The notes beneath the pieces are model-generated. The model saw nothing but the letters and a program-made list of their open reading frames with translations. It was not told the origin of the DNA and did not search any database. From NCBI GenBank assembly GCA_015489365.1, contig WFZW01000070.1, positions 1 through 37,844 on the forward strand: a stretch of 37,844 bases of DNA. Direction: 5' to 3'. This document shows, in pieces, positions 1 to 8,959 of this stretch. Made by a program: the position numbers and the translations under genes. The stretch comes from Deltaproteobacteria bacterium. GTDB taxonomy: Bacteria > Desulfobacterota > Dissulfuribacteria > Dissulfuribacterales > QOAL01. Position 1 is the stretch's first letter. The number at the start of each line of letters is the position of its first letter.

Positions 1-257
1 GGAAAAATATTTCCCATCGCGTCGTCCTTCAATAATGGAAGCTAACACCTGTATATTTTGTGCCTTTTTTCCCTAAAACCCCTCGACCCTTGGCACTGAT
101 CTTGCTTATTTTTGAGTATAAGCTACTTGACAAATTTCCCATATGTTTGTTAATGGGCTTAAGGTTGATCTTATTCCTGGCATGTTGCCTGTACAGGCAG
201 CCGGTTCAGGGTGAAGATGCATCTAAGTCTATCAGAAGATTTTAACGGAATATAGCT

Positions 258-473
258 ATGGCACCCGACAGATTTTCCAATAATCAGGTACAGACCTGTG
301 GCAGCTGTCAAAACTTCGAACCAGGCCTGCCTGGCAATTGTTATAGCTTCTGCAAATACGCTACGTTTTGGCTTGATGGGCAAAGAGCAAGGACTTGCCC
401 TTACGCCCCTTGTCCTTTCTCAGAAAATTACTCACCAGCCCTCAGACAATTATATTGTAGCAGAAGCAAGTAA
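258..473 (+). CDS. Small cysteine-rich protein (71 aa), possible metal-binding protein
   Basis: ORF with paired Cys motifs: CGSC...NCYSFC...RTCPYAPC. Overlapping frame ORF 298..483 lacks this pattern. No clear strong RBS. Confidence 0.4.
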   Translation: MAPDRFSNNQVQTCGSCQNFEPGLPGNCYSFCKYATFWLDGQRARTCPYAPCPFSENYSPALRQLYCSRSK

Positions 474-752
474 TTTCAGGTAGGGTCTAGCCCTTGCCTG
501 GTTACCTTATATTGATGCATTCTGCATCGTAAGATTTCCTTATAGACGATTCAGAGGAAAGCAGGTGACCAATCTCCCACGGCTTGGACCTATTGAAGAA
601 ACCCCTTTAATGCTACCTCCTTGACCTGGTAACTGCGTCCTTGTCATGAGGAACCTATCTCACCCTAGCGCTTCCGTGTCTGACGTGAAAAGGCAATAAT
701 TCTATATGGGATCATCTTCATGCCCTAGGGAATGCAGCGCAGAGGATATAGG

Positions 753-1064
753 CTACAAGGAAGCTAACTCATCGACCCTCTTTTTGAATGATACAGTAGT
801 TTCTTTCCAAGGGCCCTTTTTATATAGATAATTCTTATATCTTTCAACGTACCTGAGGCCCCCGCTACGGCCATCTTTTATACCTCTAAGAACAAGGTAA
901 TCGGCATACAAGCTACATAAGAGTTTGTTTATGGATAAACCCTCTTCGTTTCTAGCCCGGAATGGGTTATACACATGGGACCGAGGACCAAAATTCAGGT
1001 GCATGGATGGGACATACAAACTGTACGACCCAAGATGTCCAATCGCCAAGCGCCGGCCAGGCAA
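753..1064 (-). CDS. Hypothetical 103 aa ORF, uncertain
   Basis: Open frame with Lys/Arg/Tyr-rich C-terminus; no recognised family; sits in a gene-poor region overlapped by opposite-strand ORFs. Confidence 0.2.
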   Translation of the reverse strand: MPGRRLAIGHLGSYSLYVPSMHLNFGPRSHVYNPFRARNEEGLSINKLLCSLYADYLVLRGIKDGRSGGLRYVERYKNYLYKKGPWKETTVSFKKRVDELASL

Positions 1065-1102
1065 AGGGTACCCGCGACAGGATTACGTTCCCCTTGCGGG
1101 TC

Positions 1103-1187
1103 TAAACTTCCATGCGGCCCGCACCTTGGTGCCGCACCCCCAATACATGAAGATACAGCCCATAGACTCTGTATCTTCACGGTAAAC
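1103..1187 (-). repeat. Family 1 two-hairpin intergenic element, copy 1
   Basis: aaacttccatgcggcccgcaccttggtgccgcacccccaatacatgaagatacagcccatagactctgtatcttcacggtaaa. Perfect inverted repeat TGAAGATACAG/CTGTATCTTCA (1148-1158/1169-1179) and TGCGGC/GCCGCA (1113-1118/1131-1136). Near-identical to 3103-3186. Confidence 0.9.
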
Positions 1188-1243
1188 CATAAATGATCCT
1201 ACGGCATACCGGCGCATCCCTTGGTAAACTGAAAAGGGTGCTA

Positions 1244-1331
1244 ATTATCGTGAAAATACATCCTGAGCTAGGGCTGCATTTTTTTCATGTCTAGGGGCGC
1301 AGCTTGGGGGCGTATGAGCTGCATGAAAATT
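1244..1331 (+). repeat. Family 1 element, tandem copy A
   Basis: TCGTGAAAATACATCCTGAGCTAGGGCTGCATTTTTTTCATGTCTAGGGGCGCAGC...GCTGCATGAAAATTTA aligns with the reverse complement of copy 1; retains GCAGC/GCTGC pairing. Confidence 0.75.
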
Positions 1332-1413
1332 TACTGTAAAAATACATACCGGGTTAAGGACGGCTTTTCATGTTCGGGAATGCGGCGCCAAGGTACGGGC
1401 TGCAGAAAATTTG
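1330..1413 (+). repeat. Family 1 element, tandem copy B
   Basis: TTTACTGTAAAAATACATACCGGGTTAAGGACGGCTTTTCATGTTCGGGAATGCGGCGCCAAGGTACGGGCTGCAGAAAATTTG; starts 86 bp after copy A, head to tail, ends at the argS leader. Confidence 0.8.
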
Positions 1414-1428
1414 GGAGAAGTGATAACT

Positions 1429-3090
1429 ATGCGCAATAGGATAAAGACAGCTGTAGAGACGGCATTCAAACAGATAGCTGGTGAGCAAGCACAGCAAAAA
1501 TTACCTTTCGATAGGCATCAAGTTTCTGTCCCTAAGCAGGAGAGCCATGGGGACTACGCCAGCAATATAGCCCTGGTGATGGCCTCCATTATCAAGGTCT
1601 CACCCAGAGATCTTGCCAGCAAACTGGCAGATCGATTGGCTGAGCAACCTCATTTTGAGAAGATAGAGGTGGCAGGACCGGGTTTTTTGAACTTTTTCAT
1701 AGCCAAAAACTGGTGGCAGGAAAATCTCTATGACATGAAAAGGGCAGGGGCTGCCTATGGTGAATCCGATACCGGTCAGGGGAAACGTGTTCTTGTGGAA
1801 TTCGTCAGTGCCAATCCTACTGGGCCTCTGCACGTTGGACATGGACGTGGGGCAGCCGTGGGGGATTCGCTGGCAAGGGTCTTGAAGGCTGCCGGTTACA
1901 GACCTGAAACTGAATATTATATCAACGATGTTGGAAACCAGATGAAGACCCTGGGACGATCCGTGTATCTCAGGTACATTGAATTTTTTGGACGTAAAAT
2001 TGATTTCCCCAAGGAATGTTATCAAGGCGATTACATAAAGAACATTGCGACGGGCATAGCCTCCAGAGAAGGAAAAAGGTATATTGATAAACTACCCGAG
2101 GAGTGTATTCCCTATTTCACCAAGGTGGCGGTAGAAGAGATCTCTGCCGGAATACGCAGGGATCTGGAGGACTTTGGGGTAAGGTTTGACCGTTGGTTCA
2201 GTGAAAGAACCCTTCATGAGACCGGACTGGTTGAAAAAACCATTGCTGAGCTACAACGAAAGGGATTGATCTACGAAAAGGACGAGGCCCTTTGGTTTCG
2301 ATCCACTGACTTTGGAGATGAAAAGGATAGAGTTGTTAAACGCTCAAGTGGTGTCTTGACCTATTTTGCAGCCGATATCGCATACCACCGTAATAAGCTT
2401 GAAAGGAATTTCGATCTGTTGGTGGATATATGGGGAGCAGACCACCATGGATATGTACCAAGGGTAAAGGCAGCCATCGAGGCGCTGGGATATAGTGCAG
2501 AAAAACTCGAGGTTTTGCTCATACAACTAGTCAATCTCCTTGAAGGTGGTAAGATCAAGGCAATGTCCACCAGGGCGGGTGAGTTCGTGACGTTGAGAGA
2601 AGTCCTGGATGATGTGGGAAGAGATGCCGCGAGGTTCATATTTTTGACACGTAAATGCGATAGCCCCCTGGACTTCGATCTTGATCTGGCCAGGACCCAG
2701 ACCCAGGAAAATCCTGTATATTACGTTCAATATGCCCATGCAAGGCTTGCCAGTGTCTTCAGGAAGGCCAGGGAACAAGGGATTGCCATTGCTTCACCTG
2801 AGAAGGTAAATGTGGCCCTTTTGAACAAAGCAGAGGAAATAAGGCTTTTAAAGACGCTCGAGGCCTTTCCCAGGATAGTCTCTGATAGTGCCAAGACCCT
2901 TGAACCACATCGGATCAGCTATTATCTCACAGAATTGGCAGCCCAATTGCATAGCTATTATACCCGTCACAGGTTTATCAGTGAAGATGAGGCATTAACC
3001 CAGGCACGCTTGCTTCTGGCGGATGTTACCAAACAGGTATTCAACAAGGGACTGGGCTTATTAGGGGTCTCGGCGCCTGAAAGGATGTAG
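1429..3090 (+). CDS. argS: Arginyl-tRNA synthetase
   Basis: VEFVSANPTGPLHVGHGRGAAVGDSLARVL class I signature, KAMSTRAG motif, C-terminal DALR-type anticodon domain. The ORF track starts at TTG 1411; ATG 1429 preceded by GGGAGAAG is the more likely start. Confidence 0.97.
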   Translation: MRNRIKTAVETAFKQIAGEQAQQKLPFDRHQVSVPKQESHGDYASNIALVMASIIKVSPRDLASKLADRLAEQPHFEKIEVAGPGFLNFFIAKNWWQENLYDMKRAGAAYGESDTGQGKRVLVEFVSANPTGPLHVGHGRGAAVGDSLARVLKAAGYRPETEYYINDVGNQMKTLGRSVYLRYIEFFGRKIDFPKECYQGDYIKNIATGIASREGKRYIDKLPEECIPYFTKVAVEEISAGIRRDLEDFGVRFDRWFSERTLHETGLVEKTIAELQRKGLIYEKDEALWFRSTDFGDEKDRVVKRSSGVLTYFAADIAYHRNKLERNFDLLVDIWGADHHGYVPRVKAAIEALGYSAEKLEVLLIQLVNLLEGGKIKAMSTRAGEFVTLREVLDDVGRDAARFIFLTRKCDSPLDFDLDLARTQTQENPVYYVQYAHARLASVFRKAREQGIAIASPEKVNVALLNKAEEIRLLKTLEAFPRIVSDSAKTLEPHRISYYLTELAAQLHSYYTRHRFISEDEALTQARLLLADVTKQVFNKGLGLLGVSAPERM

Positions 3091-3102
3091 TATACTTTTA
3101 CT

Positions 3103-3187
3103 AAACTTCCATGTGGCCCGTACCTTGGTGCCCACCCCCCAATACATGAAGATACCGCCCATAGACTCTGTATCTTCACGGTAAATT
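3103..3187 (-). repeat. Family 1 element, copy 2
   Basis: aaacttccatgtggcccgtaccttggtgcccaccccccaatacatgaagataccgcccatagactctgtatcttcacggtaaa; begins 12 bp after the argS stop codon. Confidence 0.9.
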
Positions 3188-3258
3188 AATTGTCAGATAG
3201 TAGAGTTTAGTGCCCTGTAATCCTGCTAAAGATAAATAGCAAATCCTGAGGGGAAGCC

Positions 3259-3993
3259 ATGGCCCGTTCTATCAGGGAAAAGAAGAAGAAAAAGGCTATA
3301 CAGTTTCAATTGGGCTGGTCGGGCCTGATTGCACTTATTATAGCCACTGTTGCTGCCCTTTTATGGACATTCGTATTGGGTTTCTGGATAGGTCAGAAAC
3401 TTGTGGGCCAATCAGGTCCTACAAATATGGTGGCTGGAAACCTTACCAACAAAAATGCTGCTAATGGCGCCCTGCCAGGAACAGGCAGTAATGAATTGGC
3501 AACGCCCTTATCCAAGACTGTCACCCCCCCTTCCGGTGAATTGGCAACAGCCACTTCAGGTAAAAAGGATAGGGAAGGGTCACTAGAGACCGAAACCCTG
3601 GGCAATGTCGATATGGTCAACGCAAAGAAGGCAGCCCCCCCTATCAACAAATCAGGGGCACCAATCGAAAGGGCCCTCCCAGCTAGCTCCAACCAATCTA
3701 CCAGGGCCATGGAATCCAAGGGCAGCAAGAAGACCGTAGCTCCCAGAGAGAAAGGGGGCCACTTTGTACTTCAAATTGCCTCTTATAGGTCCAAGGAACG
3801 TGCCGAACGTGAAGCGCAAAGATGGAGGAAAAAAGGCTATAGGACAACCGTTAAAAAGGCCAACCTCGGTACCAAGGGTATCTGGTACAGGATTTATCTG
3901 GGACAATTCAAAACGGTTTCCGATGCGACGAATTTTGCAAGACAATTTGCGAAAAAAGAAGGGCTCCGCTCCTACGTGGTACCTGTCAAGTAA
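3259..3993 (+). CDS. SPOR domain-containing membrane protein
   Basis: N-terminal TM helix, low-complexity linker, C-terminal FVLQIASYRSKERAEREAQRWRKKGYRTTVKKA...WYRIYLGQFKTVSDATNFARQF SPOR motif. RBS-like GAGGGGAAG before ATG. Confidence 0.88.
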   Translation: MARSIREKKKKKAIQFQLGWSGLIALIIATVAALLWTFVLGFWIGQKLVGQSGPTNMVAGNLTNKNAANGALPGTGSNELATPLSKTVTPPSGELATATSGKKDREGSLETETLGNVDMVNAKKAAPPINKSGAPIERALPASSNQSTRAMESKGSKKTVAPREKGGHFVLQIASYRSKERAEREAQRWRKKGYRTTVKKANLGTKGIWYRIYLGQFKTVSDATNFARQFAKKEGLRSYVVPVK

Positions 3994-3999
3994 TAAATC

Positions 4000-4455
4000 A
4001 TGATCCGCAAGGCCAAGATAGGTGATGTCAAACATATCCATGCCCTATTGGCCCATTTCGCTGAAAAAAATCTATTGCTATCCAGATCACTTAGCGAGCT
4101 TTACGAGCATTTGAGGGATTACAAGGTATACGAAAAACCAGGCACTAATGAAGTTGCCGGAGTAGTTGCATTGAGCATCTCTTGGGAAAACCTTGCCGAA
4201 ATCAGGTCACTGGCCGTATTAGAGGATCAACAATTCAAGGGAATCGGAAGGCGGCTTGTGGAGCATTGCCTCTCAGAGGCAATAATGCTTGATATATACC
4301 GGGTCTTTTCATTGACATATCAGCCAGGATTCTTTGAAAAATTGGGCTTCAAGGTAGTGGATAAAAATGTGCTTCCCCACAAGATATGGGCAGATTGCGT
4401 AAAATGCCCCAAGTTCCCAGACTGTGACGAAACTGCTGTATTAATAGAATTATAG
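4000..4455 (+). CDS. GNAT N-acetyltransferase, short ArgA-like (putative N-acetylglutamate synthase)
   Basis: IRKAKIGDVKHIHALLAHFAEKNLLLSRSLSELYEHLRDY, EIRSLAVLEDQQFKGIGRRLVEHCL, GFFEKLGFKVVDKNVLPHKIWADCVKCPKFPDCDE; arginine genes argS and argJ are close by. Confidence 0.8.
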   Translation: MIRKAKIGDVKHIHALLAHFAEKNLLLSRSLSELYEHLRDYKVYEKPGTNEVAGVVALSISWENLAEIRSLAVLEDQQFKGIGRRLVEHCLSEAIMLDIYRVFSLTYQPGFFEKLGFKVVDKNVLPHKIWADCVKCPKFPDCDETAVLIEL

Positions 4456-4633
4456 CTTCTGCCTGTCTAGAAACTGGAACTTCGTTCAAGGCCAAGGCAT
4501 CTTTTACCGCAGACTATAGCTGATATTTCTATTTTAAGGATAATTTATATAGCGCCAAGACCGTGCAAAAAGACCATTTATGAACAGACACTAGCTTATT
4601 ATCATAAAATGATTAATCTTATCATTGAACCTA

Positions 4634-4673
4634 GATGCAGCCCAAAGAATAGGGGCTGCATGAAGGTTTGGAT
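4634..4673 (+). repeat. Family 1 element, partial copy C (tail hairpin)
   Basis: TGCAGCCCaaagaatagGGGCTGCATGAAGGTTTGGATT; perfect 8 bp stem TGCAGCCC/GGGCTGCA (4636-4643/4653-4660), followed by head-like TAAAATATATCC. Confidence 0.6.
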
Positions 4674-5059
4674 TAAAATATATCCTCCCCTCCAAGGCGC
4701 TGTACCACAGGTCAAAACCAGGGATGCGCAAAACGGGGATGCATGTCATATGAGAGTTTACCATTGAGACACGACACCCTTTTGAGCCGTATCTTCATAC
4801 CTGAATGCATCCATTATAAAGGTACACTCAGGCATGATGCCTTCAAGGCGTCCCATCCCCACTGCAATCTTCATCCTGGATTGCGCCTGGTGCCAGTTAC
4901 CTTCACACGCTGGTGCTGGAACCTTACCCGTGCAACTATATCTCATCGGACTACAATGAGGATTTAGGCCCTGGGAAACAGGGGAGAGATGATCACACAT
5001 TGGCTCCAGTCATGGGTCCTTGGTAGGACACCACGACAGGGCGAGATTTGGAAATATAA

Positions 5060-7597
5060 ATGATAGGCAATCTTTTAACAAAGGTATTTGGAACCAAACA
5101 CGACAGAGAACTCAAGAGATTGGCACCGATTGTCAGCCAAATTAACGGGTTAGAACCCGAGATCAGAGGGTTATCCGATGCGGCGCTCAAGGCCAAGACC
5201 CCAGCCTTCAAGGAACGGCTGGCAAAGGGCCAGCCACTTGATGAATTGCTTCCTGAGGCCTTTGCGGTGGTGAGGGAGGCCTCCCGCAGGGTACTTGGCA
5301 TGAGACACTATGATGTGCAATTGATCGGTGGGCTCGTGCTGCATCAGGGGAAAATCGCTGAAATGAAGACCGGGGAAGGTAAGACCCTGGTTGCAACCCT
5401 TCCGGTTTACCTCAATGCACTTACCGGCAGAGGCGTTCATGTGGTGACGGTCAATGATTATCTTGCAACACGTGATGCCGAATGGATGGGGCAGGTCTAC
5501 AGATTCTTAGGCCTAAGTATCGGTGTCATAGTAAACGACCTCGATGAAGATGACCGGAAAAAGGCATACGATTCAGATATAACCTATGGCACTAACAATG
5601 AATTTGGTTTCGACTTCCTCCGTGACAACATGAAATATTCCCTGGAGGACATGGTCCAACGGGAATTCCACTATGCAATCGTGGATGAGGTAGATAGCAT
5701 CCTCATCGATGAGGCCCGCACACCGCTCATTATCTCTGGCCCTTCTGATCAGGCCACAGACCTCTACCTGCGCGCCAACCAGGTCATTCCATACCTGAAA
5801 AAGGATACCGATTATACGGTAGACGAAAAGGCCAGAAACGCCACCTTTACAGAGGCGGGCATTGCCAAGTGCGAAAAACTGCTCGGCATCAACAATCTAT
5901 ATGATCCTGCCCAGACGGAATTGCTACACCATGTCCAGCAGGCCTTGAAGGCCCACGTCCTGTTCAAAAGGGACGTGGATTATATTGTAAAGAATGGTCA
6001 GGTAATCATAGTGGATGAATTTACCGGGAGGCTGATGCCTGGCAGGCGTTACAGTGATGGCCTACACCAGGCCCTTGAGGCCAAGGAAGGGGTTAAGGTA
6101 GAAAGTGAAAACCAGACCCTTGCATCTATAACCTTTCAAAATTTCTTCCGGATGTACGAAAAGCTCGCTGGCATGACCGGTACCGCAGATACCGAGGCGG
6201 CTGAATTCAAGAAAATCTATGACCTGGATGTGGTGGTGATCCCAACCCATAAGCCAATGATCCGTAAAGACCATCCCGATGTGGTTTTTAGGACCAAAAG
6301 GGAAAAATTCGAGGCAGCGGCCAAGGAAATCAAGAGACTTCACGAAAAGGGCCAGCCTGTACTGGTAGGAACCACCAGCGTAGAAAACTCCGAACAGCTT
6401 TCATCCATGTTGAAGCGTATGGGAATCCCCCACGAGGTTCTCAATGCGAAACATCATGAGAGGGAGGCCGAGATCGTTGCCCATGCAGGGGAACGTGGAA
6501 GGGTGACAATCGCCACTAACATGGCTGGCCGTGGTACGGACATCGTATTGGGTGAAGGCGTAGCAGAGGTCGGGGGTCTCCATATCCTTGGGACGGAAAG
6601 GCATGAATCCCGGCGTATAGATAATCAGTTACGAGGACGTTCAGGCAGGCAAGGTGACCCAGGCTCATCAAGGTTTTACCTGTCTCTAGAGGACGATCTC
6701 CTGCGTATCTTTGGATCTGACAAGATATCCGGGATCATGAACAAACTGGGCATGGAAGAAGGCGAACCCATAGAGCATTCCATGCTTTCAAAGGCCATTG
6801 AAAACGCCCAACGCAAGGTCGAGGCACACAACTTCGAGATCAGGAAGCACCTCCTTGAATATGATGATGTAATGAATAAACAGCGGGAGGTCATATACTC
6901 TCAACGAAAACAGATCATGGCCGGTGAGGATTTGAGGTCGGATCTGCTAGGATTCATCGACGAAATTGCTGAAAAGCTCGCAGACACCTATGCAGACGAA
7001 AAGAAGCCCCCGGATGAGTGGGATTGGAAAGCGCTCAAGGAACGCCTTAAGGGTCAGTTTGGCGTACACCTTTTTATCCCATCCGAAAAGAGGTCAGAGT
7101 TGACTCCAGAGGAACTCAAGCAGGAAATCTCTAGTGCTGTAAAGAAGGCTTACGAGGAACAAGTAGAGCTTTTTGGGTCTGAAGATATGGCCCAAGTAGA
7201 ACGCTTTATAATGCTCCAGAGCCTGGATTCCCTTTGGAAGGATCACCTTCTAAACATGGACCACCTACGGGAAGGGATTGGCCTTAGGGGCTATGGACAA
7301 AAAGATCCCCTGCAGGAATATAAACGCGAAGGCTATGATATGTTCATGGCCATGATTCAGCGTTTCAGGGAGGAGACCCTCAGCATCCTGCTACGCATCC
7401 GTCCCATGCGCCAGAGTGAGGTTGAGGAACTTGAGATCAGGAAAAAACGACGCCAGGAACAACAGATGCAACTGAGCCACGGTGATGGGGAAACGAAAAA
7501 GCGGCCGGTAAAGCGTAAGGCAAGAAAGATCGGAAGAAATGAGCCATGTCCCTGTGGTAGCGGCAAGAAATATAAGAGATGCTGCGGAAAAAAATAA
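5060..7597 (+). CDS. secA: Preprotein translocase subunit SecA
   Basis: [53 protein letters not shown], and C-terminal zinc motif [17 protein letters not shown]. Confidence 0.98.
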   Translation: MIGNLLTKVFGTKHDRELKRLAPIVSQINGLEPEIRGLSDAALKAKTPAFKERLAKGQPLDELLPEAFAVVREASRRVLGMRHYDVQLIGGLVLHQGKIAEMKTGEGKTLVATLPVYLNALTGRGVHVVTVNDYLATRDAEWMGQVYRFLGLSIGVIVNDLDEDDRKKAYDSDITYGTNNEFGFDFLRDNMKYSLEDMVQREFHYAIVDEVDSILIDEARTPLIISGPSDQATDLYLRANQVIPYLKKDTDYTVDEKARNATFTEAGIAKCEKLLGINNLYDPAQTELLHHVQQALKAHVLFKRDVDYIVKNGQVIIVDEFTGRLMPGRRYSDGLHQALEAKEGVKVESENQTLASITFQNFFRMYEKLAGMTGTADTEAAEFKKIYDLDVVVIPTHKPMIRKDHPDVVFRTKREKFEAAAKEIKRLHEKGQPVLVGTTSVENSEQLSSMLKRMGIPHEVLNAKHHEREAEIVAHAGERGRVTIATNMAGRGTDIVLGEGVAEVGGLHILGTERHESRRIDNQLRGRSGRQGDPGSSRFYLSLEDDLLRIFGSDKISGIMNKLGMEEGEPIEHSMLSKAIENAQRKVEAHNFEIRKHLLEYDDVMNKQREVIYSQRKQIMAGEDLRSDLLGFIDEIAEKLADTYADEKKPPDEWDWKALKERLKGQFGVHLFIPSEKRSELTPEELKQEISSAVKKAYEEQVELFGSEDMAQVERFIMLQSLDSLWKDHLLNMDHLREGIGLRGYGQKDPLQEYKREGYDMFMAMIQRFREETLSILLRIRPMRQSEVEELEIRKKRRQEQQMQLSHGDGETKKRPVKRKARKIGRNEPCPCGSGKKYKRCCGKK

Positions 7598-7644
7598 ATC
7601 CAGTCGTAGTAAAGACGCAAAAGCCTGCACATATCGGGGAGGAG

Positions 7645-8850
7645 ATGGATTTGCTGAGCATTAAGGGATTTTCAGGAAACGCGGTAGCTGCTGCCATCAA
7701 GTATCAGGACCGCCTTGATCTCGGCCTCTTGTTTTCAGAAAGACCGGCCACGGTAGCTGCCACATTTACCAGGAACAAGGTCAAGGCAGCCCCTGTTCTG
7801 GATGCAATAGGGCTTCTGGGCTCAGGTATCAGGCAGATCCGGGCCATATTGGTAAACAGCGGCAATGCCAATGCCTGTACGGGAGGCCGCGGCCTTGAGG
7901 ATGTTAGGAGACTTCGCCGTTGGAGTGCAGATACCCTGAATATAAGTAAGACCGATATATTGGTCTCCTCCACTGGTGTAATAGGGGAATTGCTGCCGCT
8001 GGATCGGATAGGGGCCGCAATCCCTGGATTGGTTGCAGGGCTTTCCACCGATGGCATTGAGCGGGTCGCAGAGGCCATCTTAACCACTGACACGGTGAAG
8101 AAAACCGCGTTCCGGCAAATAGACCTGGATGGAGTACGTTCGGGGATCTACGGCATGGCAAAGGGCTCAGGGATGATAGGACCCAATATGGGACCTCCCC
8201 AGGCGACCATGCTTGCATTTATCCTGACCGATCTCAAGGTGTCCCCCGATTGGTGGCAAAGGGCGCTTGAGAAGGCGGTGAAGGTAAGCTTTAACAGGAT
8301 CGTTGTAGATGGTGACACTAGCACCAACGATACGGTGCTTGCCATGGCAAATGGCATGGCAGGCAATGATCCAATAGGTGAAGCGAACCTTGGCCATGAG
8401 ATAGAAAAAATACTCTCTGAACTTACGATGGATCTTGCCAGGCAGATTGTACGTGATGGAGAAGGGGCCACCAAGTGCATAGAGCTAAACGTTACTGGTG
8501 CACGCTCAGATACCGATGCAGAGCGGGTTGCCAGGATAATATGCGAATCTCCACTGGTAAAAACCGCCTTTTTTGGAGAAGACCCCAATTGGGGTAGGAT
8601 ATTGGCTGCTGCTGGCAGGGCTGGAATCGAGCTCGATCCCGAAAGGCTCACCCTCAAAATAGGTGACGTGGAACTCGTCAAAAACGGCCAAGGCACTGGA
8701 ACGAAGGCAGAACACCTGGCAAAAAAGATCATGAAGGCACGCGACTTTGACCTGACACTGGACATGGGACTGGGAGATGGCTGCATCCGCTTTTTGACCT
8801 GCGACCTTTCTGTCGAATATGTGCGCATCAATGCAGATTACCGGACATGA
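7645..8850 (+). CDS. argJ: Bifunctional glutamate N-acetyltransferase/amino-acid acetyltransferase ArgJ
   Basis: NSGNANACTGG, STGVIGE, MAKGSGMIGPNMGPPQATMLAFILTDL, GEDPNWGRILAAAGRAG. ORF begins 7579; start is likely ATG 7645 or TTG 7651 next to GGGGAGGAG. Confidence 0.95.
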   Translation: MDLLSIKGFSGNAVAAAIKYQDRLDLGLLFSERPATVAATFTRNKVKAAPVLDAIGLLGSGIRQIRAILVNSGNANACTGGRGLEDVRRLRRWSADTLNISKTDILVSSTGVIGELLPLDRIGAAIPGLVAGLSTDGIERVAEAILTTDTVKKTAFRQIDLDGVRSGIYGMAKGSGMIGPNMGPPQATMLAFILTDLKVSPDWWQRALEKAVKVSFNRIVVDGDTSTNDTVLAMANGMAGNDPIGEANLGHEIEKILSELTMDLARQIVRDGEGATKCIELNVTGARSDTDAERVARIICESPLVKTAFFGEDPNWGRILAAAGRAGIELDPERLTLKIGDVELVKNGQGTGTKAEHLAKKIMKARDFDLTLDMGLGDGCIRFLTCDLSVEYVRINADYRT

Positions 8851-8959
8851 TCCCAAAACCTTTGTGCGGGCCTGCCTTCCCTCCCTCATACAGCATGGAA
8901 GAATGACAAGTCCGGCATGTCCAGCATTGCAATATGCCCCTCAAAAACACATAATCTGA

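Noticed and set aside
925-1196. Plus-strand ORFs 925..1185 and 975..1196
   Set aside because: They run through repeat copy 1 and overlap a minus ORF; no recognisable protein features.
1600-2778. Long antisense ORFs inside argS, and similar ones inside secA, argJ, fdhA and others
   Set aside because: They are shadows of well-supported genes on the other strand with no recognisable domains.
4743-5000. ORFs 4743..4967 (+) and 4758..5000 (-) upstream of secA, possible SecM-like leader peptide
   Set aside because: No signal sequence or arrest-like motif, opposite-strand overlap, and the region is better described as hairpin-rich spacer.
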